Shown here: positions 42,330 to 56,580 of the stretch, piece by piece | Layout: each line of letters opens with the position of its first letter | Position numbering within the stretch: position 1 is the first letter of the stretch | Assembly: GCA_022575985.1 (NCBI GenBank) | Contig: JAKSXM010000272.1 | Location: 25,354,501 to 25,418,500 of the forward strand | Source: Anagrus nilaparvatae | Lineage: Eukaryota; Arthropoda; Insecta; Hymenoptera; Mymaridae | Length of the DNA stretch: 64,000 nt | Direction of reading: 5' to 3' | Position numbers and translations under genes: made by a program | Notes under the pieces: generated by a model | Told to the model about the DNA's origin: nothing | Seen by the model: only the letters and a program-made list of their open reading frames with translations | Databases searched by the model: none

Positions 42330-43110
42330 GGTAAGTATCGAGTTCAAGGTGGAATTGCATTCCACAGTTTAGCATATTTAATCTGTAGAAGGATAGTAGG
42401 CCAGAGTCAGTGCTTATTGTTGGTATTTCTAATTCTTGATAAGGACCATGTTTTGGTTTCTCATTTTTGATAAGGTTTAAAAAGAGGAAGAATAAAAGGT
42501 GACTCTTTAATGCGTACTACCCTGTACATTATAAGCATGGCAAAATAATCACGACGAGAGTCAGTGTGGAGCCATTTCGATTGTTTCCTAAGGGAGCGAT
42601 GTATTCATTCCATTTTAATCCAAAGATGTATCTTATACCTGCCTTAGTTATAACCGTTGAAATTACACGCGAAGATGAAAAGAAGCATCAGCGTATACTA
42701 CTGAGCACTAGTCAAGATGAGGTGTTATAAGAGACTCAACCAATCTCCTTCTTAATGATTGTGATGTACATGATTTGATGAATTTCAGGCCATATAAAGT
42801 TTTATTAACTTTCTTGGTGACATGCTGTATTTGTGGTTTCCATGATAGTGTGCTATCAAGAACTACTCCAAGACTAAGTACATCATCAACAAAAGGGACA
42901 AATTCGCCTTTATGATTTATTTGAATCTTGTGATGTTTAATTTTTTAAATAGCTTAACAGTATGAGATGCCGAAAATTATTGCTTTGGTCTTTTTAGCAT
43001 TGACATATAAATTTTAAGCTCAGGCCATTCAGCCTTCTGGCGTGGCTAATGAGATTATGTGTAGTGAGAAGGATTAGTCTTCCAAAGGAGAAAAATAGAT
43101 GTTTGAATAG
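42330..43110 (-). pseudogene. LINE reverse-transcriptase remnant (Jockey/CR1-like)
   Basis: Translation of the minus strand gives KAIIFG, then LGVVLDSTLSWKPQIQHV, then LRRRLVESLITPHL in sequence with stops and frameshifts between. These are characteristic of the C-terminal part of non-LTR retrotransposon ORF2, after the catalytic motifs. The copy is decayed and truncated at 5'. Clade assignment is tentative. Confidence 0.65.
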
Positions 43111-45564
43111 TACGAGCTAAGCTCTTCTGGGTAGGTAAATGCTGGGTAGGTAAATTTAGGTAAATTTTTTCATTTCTGACCAGCAGATTTTATTTGTATC
43201 AATTGAGTTACAGATTATATTATGCATGTATGTATTGCGATCAATTTCAGTTTTTTCTTCAGTTTCTGAAACCAAGGCTTATAACTCTTTTAAAAGATAA
43301 GGAGACCCAGTTCTCTGATATCGTCTGTTGGTCGCATTGGGTTTTAATATTAATAAAATTTTAATTCCGCATTTATCCAGGGACAAGATAGTTAATAGTA
43401 TATTTATTGAGGATTACAAGTTAGATGTTAATTTTGCAAGACCCTGATTAATATCAAATTCATCATTTGACGATTTAAAAATAGACCAATCTAGTCTGCA
43501 GATAAGAGTTAATATCTTGAGGAGTAATTTTATTTATACATTTGTATGACGTATAGCTGTTAATATGGAGCCGAAAATTTAACTAATTGCTTGAAAAATT
43601 ATAAGTTATCTAATGTGGTTGCCAAAAATTTTTAATTGTACTCAAACGCCTAGAATTTTGAATGAATGTAATATTTTAGCACATATTACCAATCCATTTC
43701 AATATAACCAAAAAAAAATTTCATTCATAAATTAGTCTCAAAAAATTAAATTTAAATACTTAATGAATTTCTTTTCTCACTGTACACACAAATAATTACA
43801 TACTAAAAATATAAAAAAAAATTATTTTTTAATTACTACTTGACACATTTTAATGAACATTATCCTTACACCTATATATAACCCGATAATAATATAATAT
43901 CCATAAACAATATCCGTAAATCAATGTCAAGAAAAATGTTTAAATTTAAACACGTATGTATTTATTTATATACAGTCGCGTGAACAGGTCATTTATATTA
44001 TTTTCCAAAGGTATTTAAAGTACATAAAAGATTTTTTAAAGAAAGAAAATAATCATTATGAGAAAGTATTAACTTTAACCATTAGCGCCAGCACTTTCTG
44101 GAAGTCGTTTAGAATTTTTTTTTTCCTTAATAGGTACATAATTTTTTATCTAAAAGGATGAATATATTATCTAATCATCTACCTTAATACCGCATTTTGT
44201 ATACTATTAAAAATCATTTTAAAATACCAAATGCTGCTGTGCAATGTTGTCGTCATTAATCAAGAAGACAGTTTCAATGAAAATTTAATCAAATGGTATA
44301 GAGGACATTGGAGGATTTTGTGAGACAGCTTAGAAATTATTAAGGAACATTTTTTTTTACTTGTTCTGTGTAGTTATACAATTTTTGATTATTTTATTTT
44401 TAATTCTTTATCTTCTTTAAATTTCTTAATGAGATCTTGTTTAATTTATAGTAGCCTGCCAGATTTTGTCGATTAGCTGCTAAAGTTGGGTTCGATTTTC
44501 CAAAAAAAAATAAGACTTCTAAATTTACAGTTCATTTAATTACCTTTAGCCTTTAGCAGAAATTATGATAGTTATTGAAAGTGCTATATAAATTTTAGAA
44601 TTTTTTTTTCAATTCATAGGTACCTAATTTCAGCCACTAATCAAAAACTCCAGCCCATTTTTTTATCTTCCTTAATACACAATAAATTTTATGAAAAATT
44701 TTATGTCTAGATTTTGCAAGAACAAAAAAGTAATAAACTTAAGCATCTGTAATATTAAAACTTAACAACAAAAAAAAGTATTAAATTTGTATTCCTTAAA
44801 AAGTAACAAAAGAAATATTTATTTATTAAAAATGCGATTTTAAATAATTAATTATAAAAAAATCTATAAATAGAAATATTAATTACTGAATCTAAAAATA
44901 AATGAATATCAGAGTTATTTATAATAAATAAATATTAAATAATCTTTGTACTCCTTAAAAAAGTATATTTTTGATGAAATATTATGCTAAATAAGACAAT
45001 TATTACAATTTATGGATAATAAAAATTTTTTAAATCTTTTTTAAGCAATATATATATATTTTATATTTATTATTATTATTATTACGAAAGTTAAAAAAAT
45101 TTTGAATTCATAGTGTTATATTTTTAAAAGTATTAATAATAAAATATAAAAACTTGACATTAATTTTATTCTGATACTATATCGATGAAAGTGAAATGAA
45201 AATTTTTAAATTGTTAATAAAATATTAAAGGGATTTTATTTTTTATAATAAAATTGTTTATAATAAAAAATTGAACTTTTACACTGAATTTTTATTTAGT
45301 TTTTTTACATAATTTTTATTTTGTATATTTTAAATATTATGAAATGAGTAAATTTTATGATCAATAAAATTAATAACTTATTTTAGTAATATCTGCTTGG
45401 GTATCAAATATTTTTAGGTATTATTTACGTTATCTATAAGCAAAAATTATTAAAAATTTGAATACTATGTTAATTTAGATCACAATTATTAAAGTGGAAT
45501 CAATAATTAAAAATTTTCATTAAATAAACAAACGAATCGTTTATAGAACCAATGATATTTTAGT
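43111..45564. other. AT-rich intergenic DNA, no gene recognised
   Basis: Low-complexity A/T sequence with ATT and ATA microsatellites near 45047-45085. No coding exon, RNA gene or TIR element was recognised. Confidence 0.45.
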
Positions 45565-45922
45565 CGAGGGGCTATCGTCTTGGAAATCACGAATTTGATT
45601 TTTTTTTTATTTTTTTTTTATTTTTCGTGATTTTTTGTGATTTTTTTTTATAAAAACTGATAAATATTATATTGAACAGTAAAAAATAAATTTTTAAGGT
45701 TTAGAGTGAGTTATAAGGCTAAAAAACGCAAAAAATCGCGAAAAATTACGAAAAAAAATCACAAAAAATCACGAAAAATCACGAAAAATCATTACAAGAC
45801 GAAAATAAACCATCTCAACTAGTAACGATTCATGATTAAAGTACAAACTAGACAAAATCAGAAAAAAATCAACAACAAAAATTTTAAATCAAATTCGTGA
45901 TTTCCAAGACGATAGCCCCTCG
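45565..45922. mobile_element. 358-bp MITE with 8-bp target duplication (hAT type)
   Basis: Ends CGAGGGGCTATCGTCTTGGA and its exact complement enclose A/T-rich inner repeats of TCGTGATTTTT. The flanks are ATTTTAGT at 45557-45564 and again at 45923-45930, an exact 8-bp duplication that points to hAT-superfamily mobilisation. No transposase coding sequence. Confidence 0.88.
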
Positions 45923-46612
45923 ATTTTAGTACAATAATAAGATAAACTATACTCAAATAAATATTTTAAACGTATTTAAACGTCAATTAGTAAAGTGCGT
46001 AATTTAATCGAAATTAAAAATATTTTTTTTTTGATAAAAAGATAAGATATTGAAATTCTATGTTATAAAAATTGCTTAAATCAATTGTATTAATAAAGTG
46101 AGTCAGTCAATACTGATCTATTTTAATAAAAAAATAAGTTCGGAACTCAAGTATTACTTACAACAATTTATTGAAAAAATAACAGAACAAATAGTTAGCT
46201 AAAAAATTAGGCCTTAAAATTACTAATAAATTTTGCATCAACGAAGAAGATTTTTTAAAATGTTTTCAGTTTTAATCAGTAATAAAAAATTTTCCATGTG
46301 TTCATACCTTTTGAGATCTACACATTGTTTATTATTTAAAAAGATTATTTTTTTTAATTTTATGGATTTTTTTTATTTTATCGATTAAAAAATACAACTG
46401 TCATTAAAAATATGAATTTCAAAAGAAAACAAATATTAGTATAACCTTCGAGTATTCAAAAAAAATTTTTTTTTTGTTTTTTTAATATATTAATTACAAT
46501 TTTATCAATAAAATATTATTGATAAATAAAATGAATATTTCATTTAAATTACATTACTATTAATAAATTTTTTCTAATTAACCAAAATAGTAAATAATTG
46601 TTTATTAATAAA

Positions 46613-46942
46613 TCAGAAACAAATAATATTTAAACAAACAGCACAACAAAGGGAACAATTTTTACAATTCTGGTCATGGTTATTACTATTATCATTATTC
46701 GCACTAGTCCAATTTTTCCTAATAGTTTCTGTATTAAAAATAAGTGTATGTCTTTGAGATGTAATTGGAGTTTGTAAATCATCCATTGAGTTTGGTGAAT
46801 TATTCTGCTGTACTTTTGAATCTTCTGAATTAGATGTAAATTCTTCAGGAACTTCTAGTGGGTAGCCTGGTGTATTTTGTACTGCATTTGAATGTGGTGA
46901 TGAATCTTGAGATTCATTTAATAATATTTTATTTTCACTCAT
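46613..46942 (-). CDS. Unknown 109-residue protein with Cys-rich tail
   Basis: An ATG-started frame with non-random composition: Ser/Asn/Pro-rich N-terminal part (NESQDSSPHSNAVQN, PGYPLEVPEEF), then RHTLIFNTETIRKNW, then a cysteine cluster ending the protein (CKNCSLCCAVCLNIICF). AATAAA follows the stop by about 20 bases. The tail could be a lipid-modified or zinc-binding end, and no family is recognised. It could be a single-exon gene, a terminal exon or a transposon fragment. Confidence 0.4.
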   Translation of the reverse strand: MSENKILLNESQDSSPHSNAVQNTPGYPLEVPEEFTSNSEDSKVQQNNSPNSMDDLQTPITSQRHTLIFNTETIRKNWTSANNDNSNNHDQNCKNCSLCCAVCLNIICF

Positions 46943-48161
46943 TGTTAATTTTAATTAATTTAATATTCAAAGCATCAAATATTAGTATAATCCAAATTTT
47001 ATTTCCTTTATTTTCGATTGATTATTTTTATATACTTATAAAACTATATATACTGATTGTAAGTAACGTATCGATGCGTGAGTATTAAAAAAATATATTT
47101 AAATATTATTTTTAAAACTATATTTTCCTTTAAGATAAGATAACAAAATTATAAGATTCTTTAACCGACCTTTTTTGAATTAAATAAAATCTAAAAAATC
47201 CCAAAAAAAACGTTTATTTTAGATTTTGGGGGGCCTGTTGTGGCCTAGAGGTCTAATTTCAACGGAATAAATTTCAACGGGAAAAATTTTCGGGTACTAC
47301 TACTTAGATTGGGTTTCGTTCCAGGGGCCAAATCACTGAACTTATCTGGAAGTAGCCTTTGATGTAGTGTATGTTTTATTTATTTAGCTAAAAATAATGA
47401 GTTCTAAACACGAATTTGATCTTGTCAATTAGAAACTGTGGTTTTACTCTTAATTTTGCAAAAACTACCCCTTTAAAGAATCCGCGACCTAAAGCACCTA
47501 TACTAGACCCAATCTGAACACTCAAAGTGCTAATACATCAAAAATACACCTAGCAGTTTTTATACATTCAAGGGTGTAGCCCCAATTTTTTATAGAAAAG
47601 ACCCAAAAATTCGTGATCAACGACTTAAAAGCTTTTTTTAGACCAAATCTGGTGACAGCCTTAAACGGGTTGAAGAAAAAATAAATATTTTTGGCTAAAA
47701 TTGACAACCAACAGGTATTTTTGCTTGCTGTATTCATTTTTGAAGTTTTCTTTTACATACAACCCCTAGAAAATAAGATATAAACCCATTAAGGAGATGA
47801 AATCTGTTGTATGCAAAAAGAGACTTCAAATATAAATAAAGCAATAAAGCGCCCTTGATACTTAAAATACTATTTTGCTCGCACAGGCGTAAACTTCGTG
47901 TTTTACACTTGCTATTCCGGGCGTAAAGTAGGGTTTTTCGTCCCTAGTAAATGAATTTATGTTTATGGAGAACGGGTACAAAATTAAATTACTTGATTAA
48001 TAAGCAATAAAACAAATAAATAAAATTTGTTTATTAAGTAACTAAGGAATCCAGTAAATAAATTAATATTTTTAGTTAGTTAAGAGCATTTAAAGTAAAA
48101 AGATGTGAAACTTTTGAAATAATTTTTAAATAAATTTTTTTTTTTTAACTTAAGTTGTTTA
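46943..48161. other. Intergenic DNA, no gene recognised
   Basis: Mixed A/T-rich and moderately GC sequence (47220-47960) that looks like old transposon debris, without open frames of coding character or clear inverted ends. Confidence 0.4.
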
Positions 48162-49263
48162 ATGATGATTAATAATCTCGATCAGGAGCCTCCACAAGAG
48201 ATTCTTGATCAGAGGAGGCTACTTTAGAATCGCTACCTGAAAATTATCTAGTAATTTATAGAAGCACATATAAAAGTTTTATTGATTGGAAAACGAAAAT
48301 GAAAGCCGTTTCTTTTGAAGAAAAAGTATTGATGGCATACTTTAAAGAATTATCTGAAAAATTTTCTCCCTCAACACTTTGGTCGAAATATTCTATGATA
48401 AAAACAATGATTTATCATTACCATGGGATTAGAATATATAATTACAATAAATTAAAAAATTTGTGAAATCAAGAAACAAGGGATATAAAGCAAAACAAGC
48501 TGAGGTATTTTTATCCGATGACGTGAATAAATTTTTTAATACTGCTCCAAATAATTTATTCATGGATACTAAAATAAGTTAAATTTTTTTTCTATTTGAA
48601 AATTTTAATATTAATTTATTTTGAATATTATACTTATAGGTTATAGCAATATTTGGAATTTATGGGGAGTGCAGGCGAACGGAACTTCGAAATATCAAAA
48701 CTACTGATATCATTGATAGAAGTTCCACCTTAGACGTTACGATTCTAAAGACAAAAACAAATATTACAGCCAGCCAACGACGATAATGAAACTTTTTTTC
48801 TAAACTTTCAAATAGGAAAATGCACAACTCAGGTAATAATAATTATAAATTTAATATTGATAATGTTAATAAGAAAATTAATTTTACAGGTTCAGGAAAA
48901 AATAAATTAGGAAACACGCCAAACAAAATTGCCAAATTTTTGAATATGCCGAATCTCCAACTGTACACAGGGCATAGCTTTAAAAGAACCTCTACTACTC
49001 TGCTAAGTAATTCTGGAGCTTCGATGACGACATTAAAAAGATATGGAGGTTGTAAACAAACACACAGAGCAGAAAAATATGTAGCTGATTCAACAACAAA
49101 TAAACGCATAGTGGCAGCCCAAATAACAGCTCAAATTGAAAATCCCTATGTACCACAACCAGAAACTCAACAACTTCAACAACCAGAACTTCAACAATGT
49201 CAACAACCGGAACCTCCAAGAAACAGGGTTAACTTGGCTTATTATTATCAAGTACTACAATAA
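48162..49263 (+). pseudogene. Crypton-like tyrosine recombinase, inactivated
   Basis: Pieces of one protein follow in order with frameshifts and old introns. First is a core-binding domain (VIYRSTYKSFIDWK..FEEKVLMAYFKEL..SPSTLWSKYSMIK). Next is the first catalytic box (IFGIYGECRRTEL) after an acceptor at about 48640. The C-terminal box in the open frame 48820-49263 is last (YTGHSFKRTSTTLLSNSG ... GGCKQTHRAEKYV). A first frameshift is near 48225 and a stop near 48463. The usual H-x-x-R reads HSFK, and GGW reads GGC, so two active-site positions are changed. The Tyr in EKYV is kept. The tail has QPE/QQ repeats. The order and motifs match the animal Crypton-type family. Confidence 0.75.
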
Positions 49264-52200
49264 ATGAAAAGAAAATGTTTTTTTTTATCAAATGAAATTT
49301 TGTTTATTTTCAGATTTATTATTTACATATAATTTTTTTTCTTTCCAGTTATATTTTTAAAATTATATTTAAAAATAAATAAAAGTTTATGTTAATTAAA
49401 TGTTTAATTTTATTTATATACAATAATTATTTAAAATTTTCTTTTTTTTAGTCAGCTCACTACACCCCTTACTTCCCCCTCCACATCCCCTTTAACACTT
49501 TATTTTAAACTACCACTGCTTTTTAGTAATTTTATCTCTATCATCTTTTTCTAATTTAGATTTCATTTATTTCCATAGTGGACGAACTTTACACCCAGCA
49601 GGCAAAAAATAGTGTAAGTAACTTGTGCGTAGGACTTTTTAGCTCTTTTGCTATGACGCGACACACTCGTTGTCGTCGACGACTCGTCCTTAACTGGTTG
49701 CCAGCTTATACTATACTGGTGGACAATTTTTGCCAAAAATATTCATTTTTTCTTTTGAACTATAAATCCACTTCTTAACCCATTGAAGGGGCTAAAGATA
49801 ATGAATTGGCATCAATTTATTTTTTTTATGTTTCTGAAAGATCTTATATTGAGTTTTTCACGTCTTGAGATCTTTTTTAAAGAAATTGTATCGAATTAAA
49901 TAAAATTTAAAAATTGTATAAAGTATGCACCATATTGAAGAGATGATATAGCATTTTCTAGGGGGCACCCAAAAGTTGAGTGTTTACTTTAAACATGAAA
50001 ATAGCAACCCTAATTATCTACTAGGTAACATTTTTAGCCCAAAATATTGATTTTATACATGGTTAGTTCAACAATATTTGATAACACTTGCAGCCATACT
50101 TATCATAATTTCATTTTTTTATTATTGCAAGTTTCTAATCTCCTGATGGCAAAATACATAAATTAGTAAATAAAATACAGCCAATAAATTTCACATTATA
50201 TAATTTGACAATATACATTGTTATTGTTAATATAAATAAAAAAAATTCTATTGAAATTACATCCGTGTATTCTTAAATATTAATATGTTTCGTTAAAAAC
50301 AAAAAAAAATATCAAAGCATTGTGCAAAATCAAAATTATTGTGTAAATTAAGTAAGTAAAAAAAAAAATTTTAATATTATATTTCGCTATAATATTGCGT
50401 ATTGTAATTCAATATATTCTATAATTAATACATAAACACTTTTGCGATTTTTAAAATTTCACGTTTTAACACAAAGAACCAAAAAAAAAAAAAATTTTTT
50501 TTTATAAAATGCATAATAGATCGTTAATTCAACTAATTGGTATGGGATAAAATCTGTCACGCCTCTCAACTTGCCGCATGCATGTGGTTTAAGATTTTCA
50601 TCCTTTCACTGTACAAAAATAAAAAAAATTCATATACAATGTAACATATATAACTACATTTATAACATATATATTTATAGCTGTTACATTGAATTATTAA
50701 ATCGTTCAAAATTATTCATGTGTTATTATAATTTATAATATTTTATATTTATAAATAGTATGATTTTTCATTTGTAAAAGGACTAAGAGATATATTTATT
50801 ATATATACTCATTTTTGCTTTTTTATGGTTTTTATGAATGTATTAGATGGAAAATTTATATATGTTTATTTTCCTTAATTCAAGTACCATTTTAAAAATA
50901 AACTTACTGGCTATGCTTGTGTCAAAGTAATTTAAACAAATATTTTTTTTAAATTCTTGACATGTAGATATATTAGACTTTGTAGAATTATTAGGTTTTT
51001 GCATTTTACAGTTTTGACATTTTTTAACCTTTGGGTAAAAAAAGGCTTTAAATAATTTGCGATTATTTGCTTGCCACAAATATGTAACTTATAAAACATT
51101 TTTCTAATTTTTTTTTTCCTTTTTTGTATTGGTTTCACCATTGTTTTAGGTGAAATTTTGATTTTTTGGCATATAAGCACGGTTGAAACCCCAGAAAGCG
51201 AAAAAAATTTTTAAATTTTCAAAAAATTTGATAAATATTTTTTTAATTTATTAAGTTGCTTTAAATCGAATTATAACAGCCGTACTTCCTAAATAACTTT
51301 TAAAAACTCATAAATTAAACCTATGAAAATCTAAAAACTCAAAATAATCCAAAGTCTAATATACACCTTTACCCATTATCCAATACTATATGTAACCTAT
51401 ACAATTTTCTTTCCATTTTCTTAAAAAAAAAAGTTTATTCAAATATTTACATACTTTATCTAACATACTCACTAAAAAAAAAAGAAAAACATATTTTTAA
51501 AAAAATTCAATACCTAACTTTAGAAAAAAATAATTATAAATGTCACTTATAAATTTTGACATTTTCAAGACTTTTTAATTTTCTGAAAAGATAAACATTT
51601 TATTTCTTTAAAAAATAAGTTAATATAATAATAATAAAAAAGAAGATATAGTAATTCTAAGAAAGTTTTTTTTTTTTTTAAGATAAGGAAAGAAAAATTA
51701 TTATTTTCCTTATAAAAACATAATTTTTACAAAAAAAAAAAATTACATTTTATATGCCATTTATATATATATTTTCTAAATATCATCAGATTAATACAAG
51801 AGAGCAATGTGACACCTTCATCTTAAAAAAATTTTTTATGATAAAATAAACTTTTATAAAAAAAGGCAAGAGATCTTTTTTCTCATGAACTCTTTTTCTT
51901 CTTATGTTGTTATTATGTGTGTAAAGTACTTATTACAAAGTGTTATTTTGCTGTTATATTTTTCAAAGTTTGTGTACGTAGTAAGTATTTAATAAAAAGA
52001 AAAGACAAGAAAACTAGAAAATAATGAGTTAATGATAAAAATGATACATCAAGTTAATATATAATCTAATTAAAGTAATCTTACGTATATATGTGAAGCT
52101 AAACTTTAATTTTAAAAGATATAAAAAAAATTTATGCTTTTGGTCTATGTATGTTAGCCTGGGAGTTGTTTTAAAATTTTTTCTTTGATATTAAAATATA

Positions 52201-55200
52201 AGAAGATTTTTATAATTTTAGCTGAATTTACGACTTGTTAACAATAAAAATAGGAGCTGTAACGTTGGTTCCAATTACTAAGATCAATAATAAGGGATTT
52301 GATAGGATTAAATTACTGACTGGTAGCATTTTTTGCAAGTTTTTGCAAGTCAACTTTACAAACTTTCGAGGAAAAAAGTCTATTGAATTATGATCATCAA
52401 AAGAAATTTGGGCAGAGGATTGAAAATTCAAAAAAATGGTTTTTCGGTTGCAACGGAGAACAGCAAACTATTTTAACATACTTCGTATGGAATGTTGTAG
52501 ATTAAAAAAATATACGCTCTTTAATACTTCATAGTACAATCTTGGTGTCCTGTTGTGGACAAAATTTAAAAAGAAACGTTGAATATTAATAGTTGATCTA
52601 GAGACTTGAAATATAGAGAACTTTTCCCACACGCAAAGGGTATTTTCGAAGAATTCGTTTATAAGAAAATAAAAAAACAACCGGTTTTTGGGATTTTCGT
52701 AAAAATTTGATTAAATTTTATTTTCATAAAATTCATAAAATTATAAAAATTTGAATAAGCATTTATAAAATAATATCCAGCCTAATATAATTATTATATT
52801 CGTATGAAATTAAAATAAAATTTATTTTTTTTAGTTAAGTAAAAGATTTACTTTTTGTGATTAAACTTTTGAATCATACGAGAGTAAGACTTATTAAATA
52901 ATTAAAATATTTTCTGATGTGATGATATGATATATATCCGAGTTCATATATAATGTTTAAAAATGTAACAAATTAATTTAATTTTTGTGATAACAGGAAT
53001 TTTATGAATTAATTAAAAATAACAATGAAAGTTTACATTTAGAACCTTTTTAGTGCCAAGTATACTTCCTTGTCGGGGTTATTTTTTTATTATCCCACTG
53101 TCTCAAAATTTTTTTATGAGGATACCTTTGATTATTATAGATTTTTTGTACGCTGGGGAACACTTTTGTACCTACTTTGCCAAGATATTGAATTTTTTGT
53201 CTATTTTCATACCTACTACCCTTTTTGCTGAATTTATTTGCACAATCATGTACAATCATTGGAACAACAAGTTTGATTTACTGCAGTACTTAAATAAAGA
53301 GCTAAAATTTTGAGGATAGGAACATAAGATATAATCTTGTTTCTGGTTTTCAAGAATCCAAAAAATTTTTTTTTAAATTCTTTGCTATGTATATGAGCAA
53401 TTCTTAATAAAACTGGCCTGAAGGCAAGCTATAAGGCTAAAAAAAGCGATTTAACAGGAATTAGTTTAATGAAAATCCAATTTTTTTGATAAATTGTAAA
53501 AAATTTTTTATAAAATTGTGTAAAATATTATACACTTTTAACCTTGATAATGAAGACTGAAAGTCTTCGAAACATGGGTAATTTATTGAAAAAATAAAGG
53601 AAATAATTGTCAGCTCAAAAATCAAGTATTTTTATGTAGTAATTCTGCTTTAATTTATATGGTTGTTATAAAAAAATATATGAAAATTTAATTATTTTTT
53701 ATAATTCACATAATAAAAAGGTACTTGTGTTCCAATATAATTAATTATAAAAAAGCTAAATTATAAGAAATATAATTTTCAATTTTATTTTTTGAATAAA
53801 TATAATTCAAAAAAAAATGTTTCTCAAAAAATGTTTACAATTATATTCGACCTAAAAATCGATAAATCCTGATAAAAAAAGTATGTCAATATAAAATATT
53901 GACAAAAGTTTTCAAAAAAAAAAAGAAGTATGCATAATAAATAATTTTTTTGTTTCAACAAAAGACAAACCAAGAGAGTAATAATTTTCAATAAATTTAT
54001 TTGTTTAAGGTGCAAAAAATAAGGTGTGGTGTAAAAGTAACAACAATATACAATAAATATATATATATACTTCATTTAAATAATAAAAATATTTTTCAAA
54101 CATATTTATAAGCTTCCTCAATCGTACATGTCACATTCTCTAAAGACAAAAAAGAAAAATATTTAAAAATGAAAAACTACCTTACAATACACACATACTA
54201 CATTGTAATTTTCTTAAAAATATCTTATCAATTTTTGATAATTTATCCTTTTGCTTATACTACACACAACGCCTCTATTTAATCATATTTTATCATCAAA
54301 ATTTATTTTGACAAATTGCAAGTTTAATAATACGTAGTTTTTTAATATTAATAACATATTGACATTGCAACAAAAAAAAATTTTTAATACCGAACACAGC
54401 AATAATAAAAGGAGATTGTCTTATTTTAAAATCGAAAAGAAATTTATAGTGGGATTTTTTTTTTTATTTATATACTTTTATAAACAAGTACATAATTTCT
54501 ACTCTTGTAAATATGTGATTGTCATCTTATTTTTATTACAATGTATGATATTTGATATTAAATTTTGATTACTAATTTCTATTTACTTGTGTGCATGTGT
54601 GTATATGTAATAATCAAATGTTACTTCATCTTTATAATCTAAATTTTATGCACACATATGAAGTCTGTAATCTAAATTTTTAATCAATATTTATGAATAA
54701 ATAAAAAGAAAATTAACACACGTAATAATTTTTGTGTGTGTACGTTGATTATTATTATTATTTTTAAATAAAGGATATGTTTATGTACCTGTAAGGTGAG
54801 TGTTGAGAGTTTTGATCGTAATACTGAATAAGTTATATGGCATGTTCTATTACTAATGAATGTAACCAAGTCGAAATTATGAGTTTTTGGATTGAGGGTT
54901 GTGATTTTATCTGTATTACGTTTTGTGAAATATGAGTTTTCAAAGAAAATATTTTTTTTTCATTAGGTTTGAAATTAATTAGTTAGCCCAATTTCTTAGT
55001 TGGCGTTCATTGTGTGGTTTAGTATAAACCTGAGAATTAAAAAAAAAAAGATAAAAATCAAAATAATAAAGAAAATGTAAAATTTTTTAATTCTAAAATT
55101 GTAACTTAATTCACCCAATTATCCTTCTAAGGAAAAATTTCTTTGTACAAGTAATGGTTATACCGATCAAAGATATTTAAAAAAAAAACATTCTTTTAAA

Positions 55201-56580
55201 ACTTGTCAAAAACTTCATCTCAAAGTCATAAAATATAGGTAATAAAAAATTTAGTATTTATATACTAAAATGTATAGAAAAAGATCATCAACAAGTTGTA
55301 AATTTTCTATTTAAAATATTATTATAAAGACGTCAAAATTTAAATAAGTATTCATTTATTTATAAAGCTTGTTAAAATTTTATTTCTTTAAAGTAATAAC
55401 GTTCACTCGATCCTAAATTTATATAACTCAAAAGTTTACATTATTTTTATACATATATTAGCTTGTAATAATTACGTTTATAATTTTAGCGCAAACATTT
55501 TTGGATGGTCGTTATCAGGGACCAAATTAGGGACTTTCTACAATCATCCGGTAATCTTTTGCGATCATTCATATATAAGAAGTCCGCAAGTCAATTATTG
55601 CATATATAAAATAAATTAAATGTTTATTTTTAATTTCAGTTCGTGCGTTTATCGGATAATTGAGTTAATCGTTGCGAAAATATTTTTTTGCAACTTTTCT
55701 TTAGGATTTATGTCATTTGTAACAATTTATAAGAAATGATCAATTCCCGGTAGCGGAAACCGGATTTTTTTTCAGTGTAGAAGATAAGAGAGCTTTCTTG
55801 TGATTTCTTTCTTGCTTATTCAAATATAAATTTTAAAAAAAATATAATAAAACCTTTAATTTAAAATTTTTTTATTTTAAAAAGTAGAAAATTATAACAA
55901 AATTATATTTATATATGATACACAAGGATACAAATTTGTCCAATTTTCAAGGCTCTAGGAGGCCTGGTTGCAATTTGGCAGCTGTTTTTCCAATTTTGAT
56001 TTTTTTTGCATTCTTAGCCACCCGTTCCTTTTTTATTTTATGAACGCTCTAAATAAACCTAAAAAATATTTTCTTTACAAAAGTAGTTCGTACAATTTCC
56101 TGCCTGATCCGATTCTGGCCATATTTTTTCGGAAAATACACGCCTGTTTTCAATTGTAAATTTCTCAAAAACCGTCACTATTTTTAATTTTTTTTTTTGT
56201 TAAATGTGTTTTCCCATATATTTTTTTCTCAGAGATTTTTCCGATAAAATAAGGCCAGCTCCGGATCGGGTGGGAAATTTTACTACCTACCTAGGCTTAT
56301 TTAGGGCGTTAAGAAAATCAAAAAGAAATGAGTGGGTAAGAAATCGATAAAAATAAAAATTGGATAAACAGCTGCCAAATCTCAGCCAGACCACCCAGAG
56401 TCTTGAAAATTAGACAGTAACAATATTTTTACATACCTAAAACAGTGTAATCGACATTTTTTAAATTTAAGACATTGACCTCAGATTTACTTATATACTA
56501 CTAATATATTATATAAGAAAGTTGGAAAAAAGAATTTTGCAAGACGATCTATAAATTGGGATGGTTTAAAATTTATCTAA
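49264..56580. other. Long AT-rich intergenic region, no gene recognised
   Basis: Seven kilobases of A/T-rich DNA with many homopolymers. Open frames of 60-90 codons are lysine, phenylalanine and isoleucine rich and lack homologous motifs. A dispersed repeat lies at about 53495-53605. Near 55530-55660 a palindromic GACTTTCT/CGATCATTC stretch is present. No tRNA was recognised. Confidence 0.45.
53495..53605. repeat. Dispersed repeat, first copy
   Basis: TTAACCTTGATAATGAAGACTGAAAGTCTTCGAAAC and following AATTTATT..AATAAAGGAAA recur at about 58140-58250 with about 85 percent identity by eye. The core AAGACTGAAAGTCTT is a hairpin. Such hairpin-plus-GAAAC ends are common in 3' tails of insect retroelements. 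Confidence 0.6.

Noticed and set aside
52228..53313. Several 65-85 codon frames in the gene-poor region
   Set aside because: Isolated, A/T driven, without coding signals, introns or known motifs.
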